Notes under the pieces: model-generated
The model's input: only the letters and a program-made list of their open reading frames with translations
What the model was told of the DNA's origin: nothing
Databases searched by the model: none
Assembly (NCBI GenBank): GCA_000404785.1
Contig: ASNI01000064.1
Coordinates: 1 to 14,473, forward strand
DNA length: 14,473 bases
Reading direction: 5' to 3'
DNA from: Cloacimonetes bacterium SCGC AAA252-N17
Lineage (GTDB): Bacteria > Cloacimonadota > Cloacimonadia > JGIOTU-2
Made by a program: the position numbers and the translations under genes
In this document: positions 5,636 to 13,464 of the stretch, piece after piece
Numbering within the stretch: the first letter of the stretch is position 1
How the letters are laid out: every line of letters starts with the position of its first letter

Positions 5636-7192
5636 TTATTTCTTGGTTGTTAAGATCGATACCGGCAGGATCATTTCTTCCATGGAAACACCGCCGTGCT
5701 GATAAGTGCCGTCGAATTTACGCTTGTACTCATTATAAGCAGTTGGATACACAAAGTAATGATCACCTTTGGCAAAGATGAAGTTCTCTACAACATTTTC
5801 GATAGGAAGTCCGTATCTTTTCGGGTCTGAAACTTTGATAGTATGCCTGTCATTACAGGTGATATTCTTGCCGTGTTTTGAGCGCAATCCAGATGAGATT
5901 TCCTTATCGCTGATAACCTTTGTTGGATGCTCGACTTTTATCGATCCGTGATCAGTTGTAAGTATGACAACCGCATCCTGTTTTGCAATGAGTTTGAGTG
6001 TCTCATAGAACTGAGAATTCAAAAACCACAGCTTTGTTAACGAACGCAATGCGCGGTCGTTAGGTATAATTTCTTTAAGTATTTCATCTTTAAATCTGTG
6101 ATGAAGCAGCATGTCCAAAAAGTTATATACGAGAATGACCAATCGCTCTTTTTTATAGGAAGGGATCCTTTTTGTGACATACTCGCCTTCCTCAGTATTC
6201 AGTACCTTTATATACTTACTTCCATGTGGCATGGGAATATCCATTTTCTTGATCTGTTCATCCATGAAAAAGTGCTCATCGCGGTTAAGACTGCTTTCCA
6301 CTTCTTTGCTGGTGCGCCAGAATTGTGGGTACACTTTCGCTATCTTGCCTGGCATCATACCGCTGAAAATTGCATTTCGAGAATATGGCGTTGACGTGGG
6401 TAAAATTGAATAATAATAATCGGTTTTCACATTAAAAAGCTCTTCAATAAAGGGCTTGATTATCATGAATTGATCGAGTCGCAGACAGTCGAGAACAACA
6501 AAATAAACAACCTTCTTTGTGTACAATCTGTCGGCGACGTATTTTCTTACTATATCAGGAGAAAGCACCGGACTATCGGATTGAGTGAGAAAATCTTCAT
6601 AATGAGCAGCGATGTAGTTTGAAAACTCGGTATCGCAATTTTTCTTTTCATACGAGTGCATTTGAATAATATCTTCGTAGTATAGCTGATCCAGCTTCAG
6701 ATCCCACTCTGCAATGGAGCGATAAATATCTATCCAATCCTGCCAGTTCGGTTCTGCAAAAAGTTTTTGATTTAGTTTTGCAGAGAATTCCGCATATTCT
6801 TCGCCGGTCCGGTTTCTGCGGATCTCTTCAGACATCAATATCTTCTTAAGGGACATCAGTATCTGGTTGGGGTTGATCGGCTTGATGATATAATCTGTGA
6901 TCTGCTGGGCGATCGCTTTGTTCATCAAACCCTCTTCTTCGTTCTTAGTGACCATTACCACAGGCAAACTTTCGTTGAGCTTCTTGATCTGCACAAGAGT
7001 TTCCAGTCCGTCGAGTCCGGGCATCATTTCATCGAGAAGTACGATATCAAAGTTTTGTTCTTCGACGAGGGCAATACCGTCGTTTCCATTGGATGCTGAA
7101 ACCACTTCGAAATTTCTTTCTTCCAGAAATATTATATGCGGTTTGAGCATCTGTATTTCATCATCTATCCAGAGTATCTTTGCTTTTTTCAT
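5636..7192 (-). CDS. porX: PorX-like response regulator with PglZ (alkaline phosphatase superfamily) output domain
   Basis: This 518-residue protein has a CheY-like receiver at its N-terminus (about 1-120) with acidic residues D10-D11, phospho-acceptor D54 (IVLLDEMMPG), T82 and K104 (IKP). A helical linker follows, then a PglZ-type phosphatase/phosphodiesterase domain from about 225. Likely metal and catalytic positions are D235 (VVLDCLRLDQ), the Thr in LPTSTPYSRNAIFSG (264-278), D360 and H364, D414-H415 (LTTDHGS) and H499 (YQHGGVSMEE). This architecture and length match PorX, the response regulator controlling the type IX secretion system in Bacteroidota. A good ribosome site (AAAGGA, 7 nt before the ATG) is present. 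No PorY-like kinase lies in the window. The PorX function is inferred by homology; other REC-PglZ proteins are uncharacterised. Confidence 0.85.
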   Translation of the reverse strand: MKKAKILWIDDEIQMLKPHIIFLEERNFEVVSASNGNDGIALVEEQNFDIVLLDEMMPGLDGLETLVQIKKLNESLPVVMVTKNEEEGLMNKAIAQQITDYIIKPINPNQILMSLKKILMSEEIRRNRTGEEYAEFSAKLNQKLFAEPNWQDWIDIYRSIAEWDLKLDQLYYEDIIQMHSYEKKNCDTEFSNYIAAHYEDFLTQSDSPVLSPDIVRKYVADRLYTKKVVYFVVLDCLRLDQFMIIKPFIEELFNVKTDYYYSILPTSTPYSRNAIFSGMMPGKIAKVYPQFWRTSKEVESSLNRDEHFFMDEQIKKMDIPMPHGSKYIKVLNTEEGEYVTKRIPSYKKERLVILVYNFLDMLLHHRFKDEILKEIIPNDRALRSLTKLWFLNSQFYETLKLIAKQDAVVILTTDHGSIKVEHPTKVISDKEISSGLRSKHGKNITCNDRHTIKVSDPKRYGLPIENVVENFIFAKGDHYFVYPTAYNEYKRKFDGTYQHGGVSMEEMILPVSILTTKK

Positions 7193-7236
7193 TCTATATT
7201 CCTTTCACGAGGTTATCCAAAAAACATATACATCTA

Positions 7237-7378
7237 ACCACAGAGAACACAGAGAATATAATGGATTATAACTTAAATCTTTCAATTCCATCTTTTAATT
7301 GTTTTACATTGAAATTCATTAATAAACCTGTATCAATTTTAGCAAGTTTCATGTAATTGATTAGTTGTGCTCTGTGGT
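7237..7378. repeat. Inverted ACCACAGAG units flanking a GxxExxY remnant
   Basis: On the + strand ACCACAGAG-AACACAGAG (7237-7254) lies on the left and CTCTGTGGT (7370-7378) on the right. The two 9-mers ACCACAGAG (7237-7245) and CTCTGTGGT are perfect inverted repeats bounding 142 bp. Between them sits the C-terminal remnant of a GxxExxY-family gene. A three-unit copy in the CTCTGTGGT orientation is at 2431-2457. The arrangement looks like a degenerate mobile or miniature unit. Confidence 0.6.
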
Positions 7379-7379
7379 T
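7266..7379 (-). pseudogene. C-terminal remnant of a GxxExxY-family protein gene
   Basis: An open frame of about 37 codons ends at a TAA (7268-7266). It encodes AQLINYMKL followed by AKIDTGLLMNFNV and KQLKDGIERFKL. This is the expected C-terminus of GxxExxY proteins (PD-(D/E)XK-related small proteins of unknown role), where AQLLTYLKL, GLLINFN and KDGIKR-like blocks are conserved. The frame is closed by a stop directly upstream (7382-7380), and no N-terminal half or plausible start is present, so the gene is truncated. The family link is from memory of its conserved tail. It lies alone in the 220-bp gap between tgt and the porX-like gene. Confidence 0.72.
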
Positions 7380-7412
7380 TTAAATGACTTCTTAGTGTTC
7401 ATTTTTTAATAA

Positions 7413-8549
7413 TTATATATATTGGACATCATCGGAACGTGTGTAATTTTCGATAAAATTGTTTTTGTATTGTGAGAAAACGCCACTGTTAATGGCTTCT
7501 CTTATTTCTTTGATCAGAGTATTATAAAAGGTTAAATTATGCAGTGTCGTTAATCGGACACCAAGTATCTCTTTCACATTGATAAGATGGCGAATGTAGG
7601 CGCGAGAGAAATTTCTGCATGCATAGCAGGAGCAATCATCCTGAATCGGACGGAAATCCTCTTTATATTTACCGTTTCTTACTGTAAGTCTGCCATCTCT
7701 GGTAAATGCCTGCCCGTTCCTTGCATGACGCGTGGGCATCACACAGTCGAACATATCTATGCCTCGTTCAATATTTTCAAGCAGATCGAGGGGTGTTCCT
7801 ACTCCCATAAGGTAACGTGGTTTCTGTTTAGGCAGAACTCTATCCATCAGGTTAACAATTCGTAGCATATCCTCCTTTTTTTCACCCACGGCTAAACCTC
7901 CGATGGCATAGCCGGGAAAATCAATGCTGATAAGTTCTTTTGCGTTCTCTTCTCGCAAGTCATCATAAATACTTCCCTGTACTATTCCAAAAAGGGACTG
8001 TTCCCCACCGAGCTGCTCATGTTTGATCTTGCAGCGCTTTGCCCAGCGGAGTGACATATCGGCAGATTCCTTTGCATATTCCTTTGTGCAGGGATAAGGC
8101 GCACACTCATCCAGCACCATAATGATATCTGCGCCAAGATTGTGCTCGATCTCCATTACTCGTTCCGGACTGAAAAAATGAGAGCTTCCATCTATATGAG
8201 ATTGAAATCCAATGCCTTCTTCCGTGATCTTCCTGAACTGCTGCAAGCTCATGACCTGAAAGCCGCCACTATCAGTAAGCATATTTCTGTCCCAGTTGAT
8301 AAAAGAGTGCAGTCCGCCTGCTTTTTTAATAAGTTCATCTCCAGGACGTAGATACAAATGATAAGTGTTTCCAAGGATTATATCAAATCCGATGTTCTCT
8401 AATTCTTCCGGAGAAGTGGCTTTTACTGTTCCAAGCGTTCCCACAGGCATGAAAACAGGCGTTTTGATCTTGCCGTGAGGAAGGATAAGCTCTCCTGTGC
8501 GAGCTGAAGTGAACGAATCCTGAGTATGTAATGAGAACTTGAAACTCAT
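7413..8549 (-). CDS. tgt: Queuine/preQ1 tRNA-guanine transglycosylase
   Basis: Tgt exchanges guanine-34 of GUN anticodon tRNAs (Asp, Asn, His, Tyr) for the queuosine precursor preQ1. The 378-residue length is typical. The base-binding D93 (LTDSGGFQVMSL), the nucleophile D268 (MFDCVMPTRHARNG), GIVQGS (188-193) and the GGLAVGE loop (217-223) are all present. The structural zinc site is complete: C306, C308 and C311 (CSCYAC) with H337. AAGGA lies 8 nt before the ATG. The gene follows rseP after an 87-bp gap with an inverted repeat and is followed by a 220-bp gap. No queA or other queuosine gene is nearby. Confidence 0.97.
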   Translation of the reverse strand: MSFKFSLHTQDSFTSARTGELILPHGKIKTPVFMPVGTLGTVKATSPEELENIGFDIILGNTYHLYLRPGDELIKKAGGLHSFINWDRNMLTDSGGFQVMSLQQFRKITEEGIGFQSHIDGSSHFFSPERVMEIEHNLGADIIMVLDECAPYPCTKEYAKESADMSLRWAKRCKIKHEQLGGEQSLFGIVQGSIYDDLREENAKELISIDFPGYAIGGLAVGEKKEDMLRIVNLMDRVLPKQKPRYLMGVGTPLDLLENIERGIDMFDCVMPTRHARNGQAFTRDGRLTVRNGKYKEDFRPIQDDCSCYACRNFSRAYIRHLINVKEILGVRLTTLHNLTFYNTLIKEIREAINSGVFSQYKNNFIENYTRSDDVQYI

Positions 8550-8569
8550 TTTATGGTTCCTTTTATTTT

Positions 8570-8617
8570 TAAGTGGGTCGATATACTTAAAATCTGAATT
8601 TTCAACTAACCCACTTA
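8570..8617. other. 9-bp inverted repeat between rseP and tgt
   Basis: TAAGTGGGT (8570-8578) and ACCCACTTA (8609-8617) are perfect inverted repeats separated by 30 nt. The loop holds a smaller dyad AAAAT-CTGA-ATTTT. It lies in the tgt leader, ending about 20 nt before its start codon. There is no run of T on either side to make it a clear intrinsic terminator. It could be an operator or a leader RNA structure; no known riboswitch was recognised. Confidence 0.4.
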
Positions 8618-8636
8618 TTTCTTCAAAGAGCCCATT

Positions 8637-9989
8637 CTATTGTGGTTTTTCGAGAGTTGTGGGAGTATTGGAGCGCTTAAGAGAGAAATATCGTCCCACA
8701 GACCTCGAAATATCGTTATAGAAAGCAAAAATCATGATAAACAGTAAAACTCCTACACCTATGCGTTGAAGGACTGACTGCGTGCTTAATTTGAGTGGTT
8801 TACCTTTTATACCTTCAATTATCGAGAATATGATCATACCGCCATCGAGAACAGGAATCGGAAGCAGGTTGACGATCATCAGGATGATGCTGACCATTGC
8901 GAGAAATGAGAGATATGCACTGATTCCTTCTTTCACCTGCTGGCTTGTCAGCGATGCGATCATTATAGGACCACCCACGCTTTTACCAACTTGAGACGGA
9001 TGCTGAACAAGTTTGAATAATCCACTATAATACCGACCTATTATGTCTATTGTTGTAAGAAATGCGTATATAAATGAATTTGGCACAGAGAAACTCTCAA
9101 TATATTCCTGTTCCAGAACCTGAGAAATTCCAATTATTCCCAAGTTTTCATCAAGTTCAATATTTACTTGCGGAGTAATATCCATCTCCAGCAACTCATC
9201 ATCTCTTTGCACTACAAAATGCAAAGGACGATCTGCACTATTTTTTATGATTTCATGCAGGTCATACCAGTCATGAATTTCCGTATCCTCAATTCTAACA
9301 ATGGTATCACCCTTTTTCAAACCTGCCTGATATGCAGGTAATCCATAATAGACATCTCCGATAATTGCAGGCACATAAGGTTTTATGTTCGAAAGCCAAA
9401 GTTCATAGGAAAAATTTTTCGTTTGAGTAAAAAGTGTATCATTATCCCGTATATAAGTGATTTGCCTTTTATCTGGAGATTTTGTTACCCATTCCTGAAT
9501 TATGGATGCCCAGCCAGTAATTGGAACTCCATCAATGCTCACTATCCTATCTTCGCTTTCAAGGGGAATTGCCGTATATGCTTCTTCGGAAATTCTGCCT
9601 ATCACTGGAGCAATGTCATATATTTTTATTCCAATGGTGTACGTAAGCGCAAGGATCAAAATTGCGAACAGGAAATTCGCAAAAGGTCCTCCAAAAGCGA
9701 TTAGAGCTTTCTGCCACCAGCGTTTCTGCTTAAAACTCCTCTTATCAAGAATTTCCCCGTCGGATGCTTCATTAGGGTTCTCACCCAACATTTTAACATA
9801 CCCGCCAAGCGGTATGAGTGATATTCTATACTCGGTTTCTCCAATAGTACACGAAAATAGTTTTGGTCCAAAGCCAAATGAGAATTTCTCAACTTTGACA
9901 TGATTGAGCCGAGCTACGATGAAATGTCCGAACTCATGAACAAAAACCAATATGCCTATCAGAAAAAGTATTGCAATAATTGTAATCAC
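8637..9989 (-). CDS. rseP: RIP (site-2) zinc metalloprotease, RseP family
   Basis: This is a polytopic inner-membrane protease that cuts transmembrane substrates such as anti-sigma factors. The 450 residues begin with a membrane helix containing the zinc motif HEFGH (18-22). The SLIPLGGYVKMLGE block (57-70) and GGPFANFLFAI (100-110) follow. Two PDZ-like regions sit at about 125-195 and 205-272 (GLKKGDTIVRI at 223-233). The third zinc ligand is D382 in NLLPIPVLDGG, and a last helix lies at about 408-425. The start is a GTG at 9989; it gives the family's usual MxTIxAxxxxxGxLVFVHEFGH beginning. GGAG lies about 12 nt upstream, further than ideal, inside the end of the permease gene 9 nt away. Two PDZ regions match the RseP type. 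Confidence 0.95.
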   Translation of the reverse strand: MITIIAILFLIGILVFVHEFGHFIVARLNHVKVEKFSFGFGPKLFSCTIGETEYRISLIPLGGYVKMLGENPNEASDGEILDKRSFKQKRWWQKALIAFGGPFANFLFAILILALTYTIGIKIYDIAPVIGRISEEAYTAIPLESEDRIVSIDGVPITGWASIIQEWVTKSPDKRQITYIRDNDTLFTQTKNFSYELWLSNIKPYVPAIIGDVYYGLPAYQAGLKKGDTIVRIEDTEIHDWYDLHEIIKNSADRPLHFVVQRDDELLEMDITPQVNIELDENLGIIGISQVLEQEYIESFSVPNSFIYAFLTTIDIIGRYYSGLFKLVQHPSQVGKSVGGPIMIASLTSQQVKEGISAYLSFLAMVSIILMIVNLLPIPVLDGGMIIFSIIEGIKGKPLKLSTQSVLQRIGVGVLLFIMIFAFYNDISRSVGRYFSLKRSNTPTTLEKPQ

Positions 9990-9998
9990 TATATCGTA

Positions 9999-11258
9999 TT
10001 ACTCCGTATAAAAAATTGCTTTGATGGGATCTATTTTTGATGCTTTGTACGCAGGATAAAATCCCGAAACTAAACCCACGATAATGGCAAAAGATAAACC
10101 AACAATAATTCCCATAATTGGGAATGAAACATCGACTTTCAGTGCATTGCTTAACGCTCCTATCAGTAACAGGGCTAGACCTGAACCCACCAGACCGCCA
10201 ATAAGAGCAAGAATTATCGATTCAAAAAGAAAGTAGGAAAAAATGTCTCTATTCTTTGCACCGACACTCTTACGAATACCGATCTCTTTCATGCGTTCTG
10301 TAATAGAAATGAGCAAAATACTAAAGAGTCCGATGCCGCCTGTAAAAAGCGAGATGCTGGAAATTACCAGCAGAATAATATTCCAATTCTTTAAAAATTC
10401 ATTCACCTGCTGCCTGACCTCGAGCATATCCGCACTGATGTCCCTCATACCGACATCATCTGCCATATTATGTCGGGAACGCAATATCTGAACTGCTGAA
10501 TTATATACATCCCCTACAAGATCAGCATCGGTTGCTTTTATCCACATGACATCGATATTCATTGTTGGACGAAGATATTTCGCCGCAAATTTTGAAGGAA
10601 CATAGCAGGATTCAAGTGCGAATCTTCTCTCCCACTCATTCGCTTTAGCAAAACCACTCTCGCTGGTTTCGAAGTCAATGACACCAATCACTTTCAGCCG
10701 AATATCCCCTATCGATATATATTGCCCGAGAACTTTGCCTTTGGGAAAAAGTTTCGTGCTTATGGTTTCACCAAGAATGCAGACATTCTCGCCGTTTTTT
10801 GATTCGATGGTATTGAATTCCCTTCCTTCTACAAAATAATAATTTTTTTCTGCGAAGAAAATATTTTTAACACCTTTCAAACGGATCTGGCTTTTCTTTC
10901 CATTTATGATCGTATTTCGTTGATCGTCAATAGTGGGATAGATATATTCCACATTTTGAAGATTATCTTTTAGCGCTTCATAATCGTCGTAATTGATCTG
11001 CTGAAAGCGTTTTACTGTTTTGTATTTTTTTAATTTATCAGTACTGGTATCAGGAAATTTTGAATAGAGCACGATCACATTATCATATCCAAGTGAACTG
11101 ATCGTCTCCTCAATGAGATTTTTCATTGCCTCAACCGAGGAGAACATTGTTGTCACTGCTGCCACGCCGATCATAATACCTGCCAAGGTCAGAAATGAGC
11201 GTAGCTTATGAGATAAAATGCTCTTGATCCCTGAAACTAAAACTTCTGAGTATTTCAT
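9999..11258 (-). CDS. ABC transporter permease, MacB/FtsX family
   Basis: This 419-residue membrane protein has the MacB-type layout: one N-terminal helix (about 21-41, after SILSHKLRSFLTLAGI), a large periplasmic domain (about 45-285), then an FtsX domain with helices at about 292-316, 343-369 and 379-402. Signature blocks are ERMKEIGIRKSVGAKNRDI between the second and third helices and GFYPAYKASKIDPIKAI at the C-terminus. Proteins of this type pair with a separate or fused ATPase and move peptides, lipoproteins or act mechanically. No ATPase is fused or adjacent, so the partner is outside the window. The ATG at 11258 shares one base with the topA stop (TAATG); an ATG seven codons further up would overlap topA without a better ribosome site. 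Confidence 0.92.
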   Translation of the reverse strand: MKYSEVLVSGIKSILSHKLRSFLTLAGIMIGVAAVTTMFSSVEAMKNLIEETISSLGYDNVIVLYSKFPDTSTDKLKKYKTVKRFQQINYDDYEALKDNLQNVEYIYPTIDDQRNTIINGKKSQIRLKGVKNIFFAEKNYYFVEGREFNTIESKNGENVCILGETISTKLFPKGKVLGQYISIGDIRLKVIGVIDFETSESGFAKANEWERRFALESCYVPSKFAAKYLRPTMNIDVMWIKATDADLVGDVYNSAVQILRSRHNMADDVGMRDISADMLEVRQQVNEFLKNWNIILLVISSISLFTGGIGLFSILLISITERMKEIGIRKSVGAKNRDIFSYFLFESIILALIGGLVGSGLALLLIGALSNALKVDVSFPIMGIIVGLSFAIIVGLVSGFYPAYKASKIDPIKAIFYTE

Positions 11259-13450
11259 TATGCAAGCTCTTTCCCGCATTTTTCACAAACAAGGATTTTC
11301 GCCTTTTTTCGTGATGGTTTTTCAAACATGGATTCTGCACCACAATCAGGACATTTAATAGCAACGGGCTTCTTATTTGTAAGAAATTTACATGTAGGAT
11401 AATTGGAACATGTATAATAAATCTTGTTCTGTTTGCCTTTTCTCTCAATAAGCTCTCCGCCGCATTGAGGGCATTTCACACCAATAGTAAAAGGTTTAGT
11501 GAATTTGCATTTCGGATAATTCTCGCACGCATAAAATTTACCGAATTTACCATTCTTCAAAAGTATCCTACCGCCGCATTTCGGACATTTTTCATTGGTT
11601 TCCGGTTCAACGATCTCCTCATTCTCATCAAGGGATTTCACGTTTTTACATTTCGGAAAGGCAGAACAGGCAATGAATTTTCCGTATTTCCCATATTTGA
11701 TGACCATCGGAGAACCGCATTTATCACATACGATATCAGTTTTCTGCTCATATTTCTTCTTTTCCTTTGAAATATCGATCTTATCCAGATGGCTGATAAA
11801 ATCATCGTAATATTTTTTAAGTATTTCTATCCAGTTCAACTCCCCTTTCTCGATATTATCGAGTTTGTTCTCCATTTCCGCAGTGAATTTCACATTAAAA
11901 AAATCTTCGAATTTATCAATTAGGAATTTCTCAACGGTTTCGCCCAGCTCTGTTGTGAAAAATTTCTTCTTTTGAAGTGTCACGTATTTTCTCTGCAGTA
12001 TTGTAGAAATGATCGGCGCATAAGTGCTAGGACGCCCGATACCTTCCTGCTCGAGTTTTCGAACAAGCGAGGCTTCTGTATATCGTGAAAGAGGTTGAGT
12101 GAAATGCTGCTCTTTATTAAGTTTCAGTAACTCGACTTCATCATTTTGGACAAGCTCCGGAAAGGTTTCTTTAAGATTTTTGATAGGTACATGAGTATAG
12201 ACTTTTAAGAATCCATCAAAAAGGATTTTACCTGCTTGAGATTCAAACAATCCTTTTTCCGCCTGAATCTGTGCAGTGATATTTTCCAATTGCACATTGG
12301 AAAGTTGTGTGGCAACAAACCTTTTCCAGATTAGATTGTAGAGCTTATACTGGTCTTTTGACAGAAATTCTTTGATTGAATTTGGTGTTGTGAAAGAATT
12401 CGTGGGACGGATCGCCTCATGGGCATCCTGAGCTTTATTCCTATTTTTGTATTTTCGAATATAGGAATTCAAATATTCTTCAGAAAAGGAATCTTTGATA
12501 TATTTTCTGACTTGAAAATTCGCTTTATCCGAGATACGTACAGAATCAGTTCTCATATATGAAATAAGACCCGTGTTGCGTCCGTGTATGGTCACTCCTT
12601 CGTAGAGCTGCTGGGCGATCTGCATGGTTTTCTTAATCGAGAATCCCAGTAATTTTGATCCTTCCTGTTGCAGAGTACTTGTTATAAATGGAGGAAAAGG
12701 AGCAATTGATTTTTTTTCTTTCTTCACACCCTTTACGATATAATCAGCGTTTTTAAGCTTCTCGAATATCTCTTCAGCTTCCTCTTTTGTGTTCAGCTTG
12801 ATAACTTTATTGGCGTATTTTTTCAGTTGAGCTTTGAATTCGATATCCTTTTTCAGATAAGCTTCGATTGACCAGTATTCCTGGGGTACGAAATCTCTGA
12901 CCTCTTGTTCTCGCTCGCAAATAAGGCGTAATGCCACAGTCTGTACTCTACCTGCGGACAGGTTTTTTGTGATAACCTTCCATAAGATTGGACTTGCTTT
13001 GTATCCAACGATCCTATCAAGAATCCTGCGTGTCTGCTGTGCATCAACCTTGTTCTCGTCAACATGGGTGGGTTTCTCAATTGCTTCAATAATAGCCTCC
13101 CGCGTAATCTCATTAAATACAATTCTGTATATATCCTTTTCCGGAATAATATTTTTCAATATCTCTTTGAGATGCCATGCAATCGCTTCACCCTCTCTAT
13201 CATTATCTGATGCAAGATAGATATTTTCGCTCTCTTTTGCAGCTTTTTTAATATTATTTACAACTTTGGATTTTTTAGGATCCAGCACATAGGTAGGTTT
13301 GAAATTATCTTTCAGATTTATTCCGAATTCCTTTTGGGGCAGGTCTCGAATATGCCCCATTGAAGCAAGAATATTAAAATCTTTTCCAAGGTATTGGCTA
13401 ATTGTTTTTGATTTTGTCGGTGATTCTACGATGAGTAAATTCTTTGCCAT
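11258..13450 (-). CDS. topA: DNA topoisomerase I (type IA)
   Basis: TopA relaxes negative supercoils through a 5'-phosphotyrosine link. In 730 residues the TOPRIM domain shows IVESPTKSKTI (E9) and SDNDREGEAI (D82, D84, E86). The catalytic Y298 is in GLISYMRTDS. QDAHEAIRPT (341-350) and EQEGIGRPSTYAPI (467-480) are conserved. The C-terminus carries zinc ribbons with four cysteines each: C575/C578/C595/C601, C622/C625/C642/C648, C660/C663/C681/C687, and a less regular fourth at C700/C703/C722/C725 that lacks the usual NYPKC-type end. The ATG at 13450 is chosen because it gives the standard MAKNLLIVESPTK start, has AGGAAAG just upstream, and leaves a 14-bp gap to secA; a start 12 codons earlier would run into secA. 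Confidence 0.97.
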   Translation of the reverse strand: MAKNLLIVESPTKSKTISQYLGKDFNILASMGHIRDLPQKEFGINLKDNFKPTYVLDPKKSKVVNNIKKAAKESENIYLASDNDREGEAIAWHLKEILKNIIPEKDIYRIVFNEITREAIIEAIEKPTHVDENKVDAQQTRRILDRIVGYKASPILWKVITKNLSAGRVQTVALRLICEREQEVRDFVPQEYWSIEAYLKKDIEFKAQLKKYANKVIKLNTKEEAEEIFEKLKNADYIVKGVKKEKKSIAPFPPFITSTLQQEGSKLLGFSIKKTMQIAQQLYEGVTIHGRNTGLISYMRTDSVRISDKANFQVRKYIKDSFSEEYLNSYIRKYKNRNKAQDAHEAIRPTNSFTTPNSIKEFLSKDQYKLYNLIWKRFVATQLSNVQLENITAQIQAEKGLFESQAGKILFDGFLKVYTHVPIKNLKETFPELVQNDEVELLKLNKEQHFTQPLSRYTEASLVRKLEQEGIGRPSTYAPIISTILQRKYVTLQKKKFFTTELGETVEKFLIDKFEDFFNVKFTAEMENKLDNIEKGELNWIEILKKYYDDFISHLDKIDISKEKKKYEQKTDIVCDKCGSPMVIKYGKYGKFIACSAFPKCKNVKSLDENEEIVEPETNEKCPKCGGRILLKNGKFGKFYACENYPKCKFTKPFTIGVKCPQCGGELIERKGKQNKIYYTCSNYPTCKFLTNKKPVAIKCPDCGAESMFEKPSRKKAKILVCEKCGKELA

Positions 13451-13464
13451 ATCTACTTTCCTAT

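Noticed and set aside
11258..11279. Upstream ATG for the ABC permease (MRERACIMK).
   Set aside because: It lies inside topA without a better ribosome site; the ATG at 11258 overlaps the topA stop in the common TAATG arrangement and gives the usual permease N-terminus.
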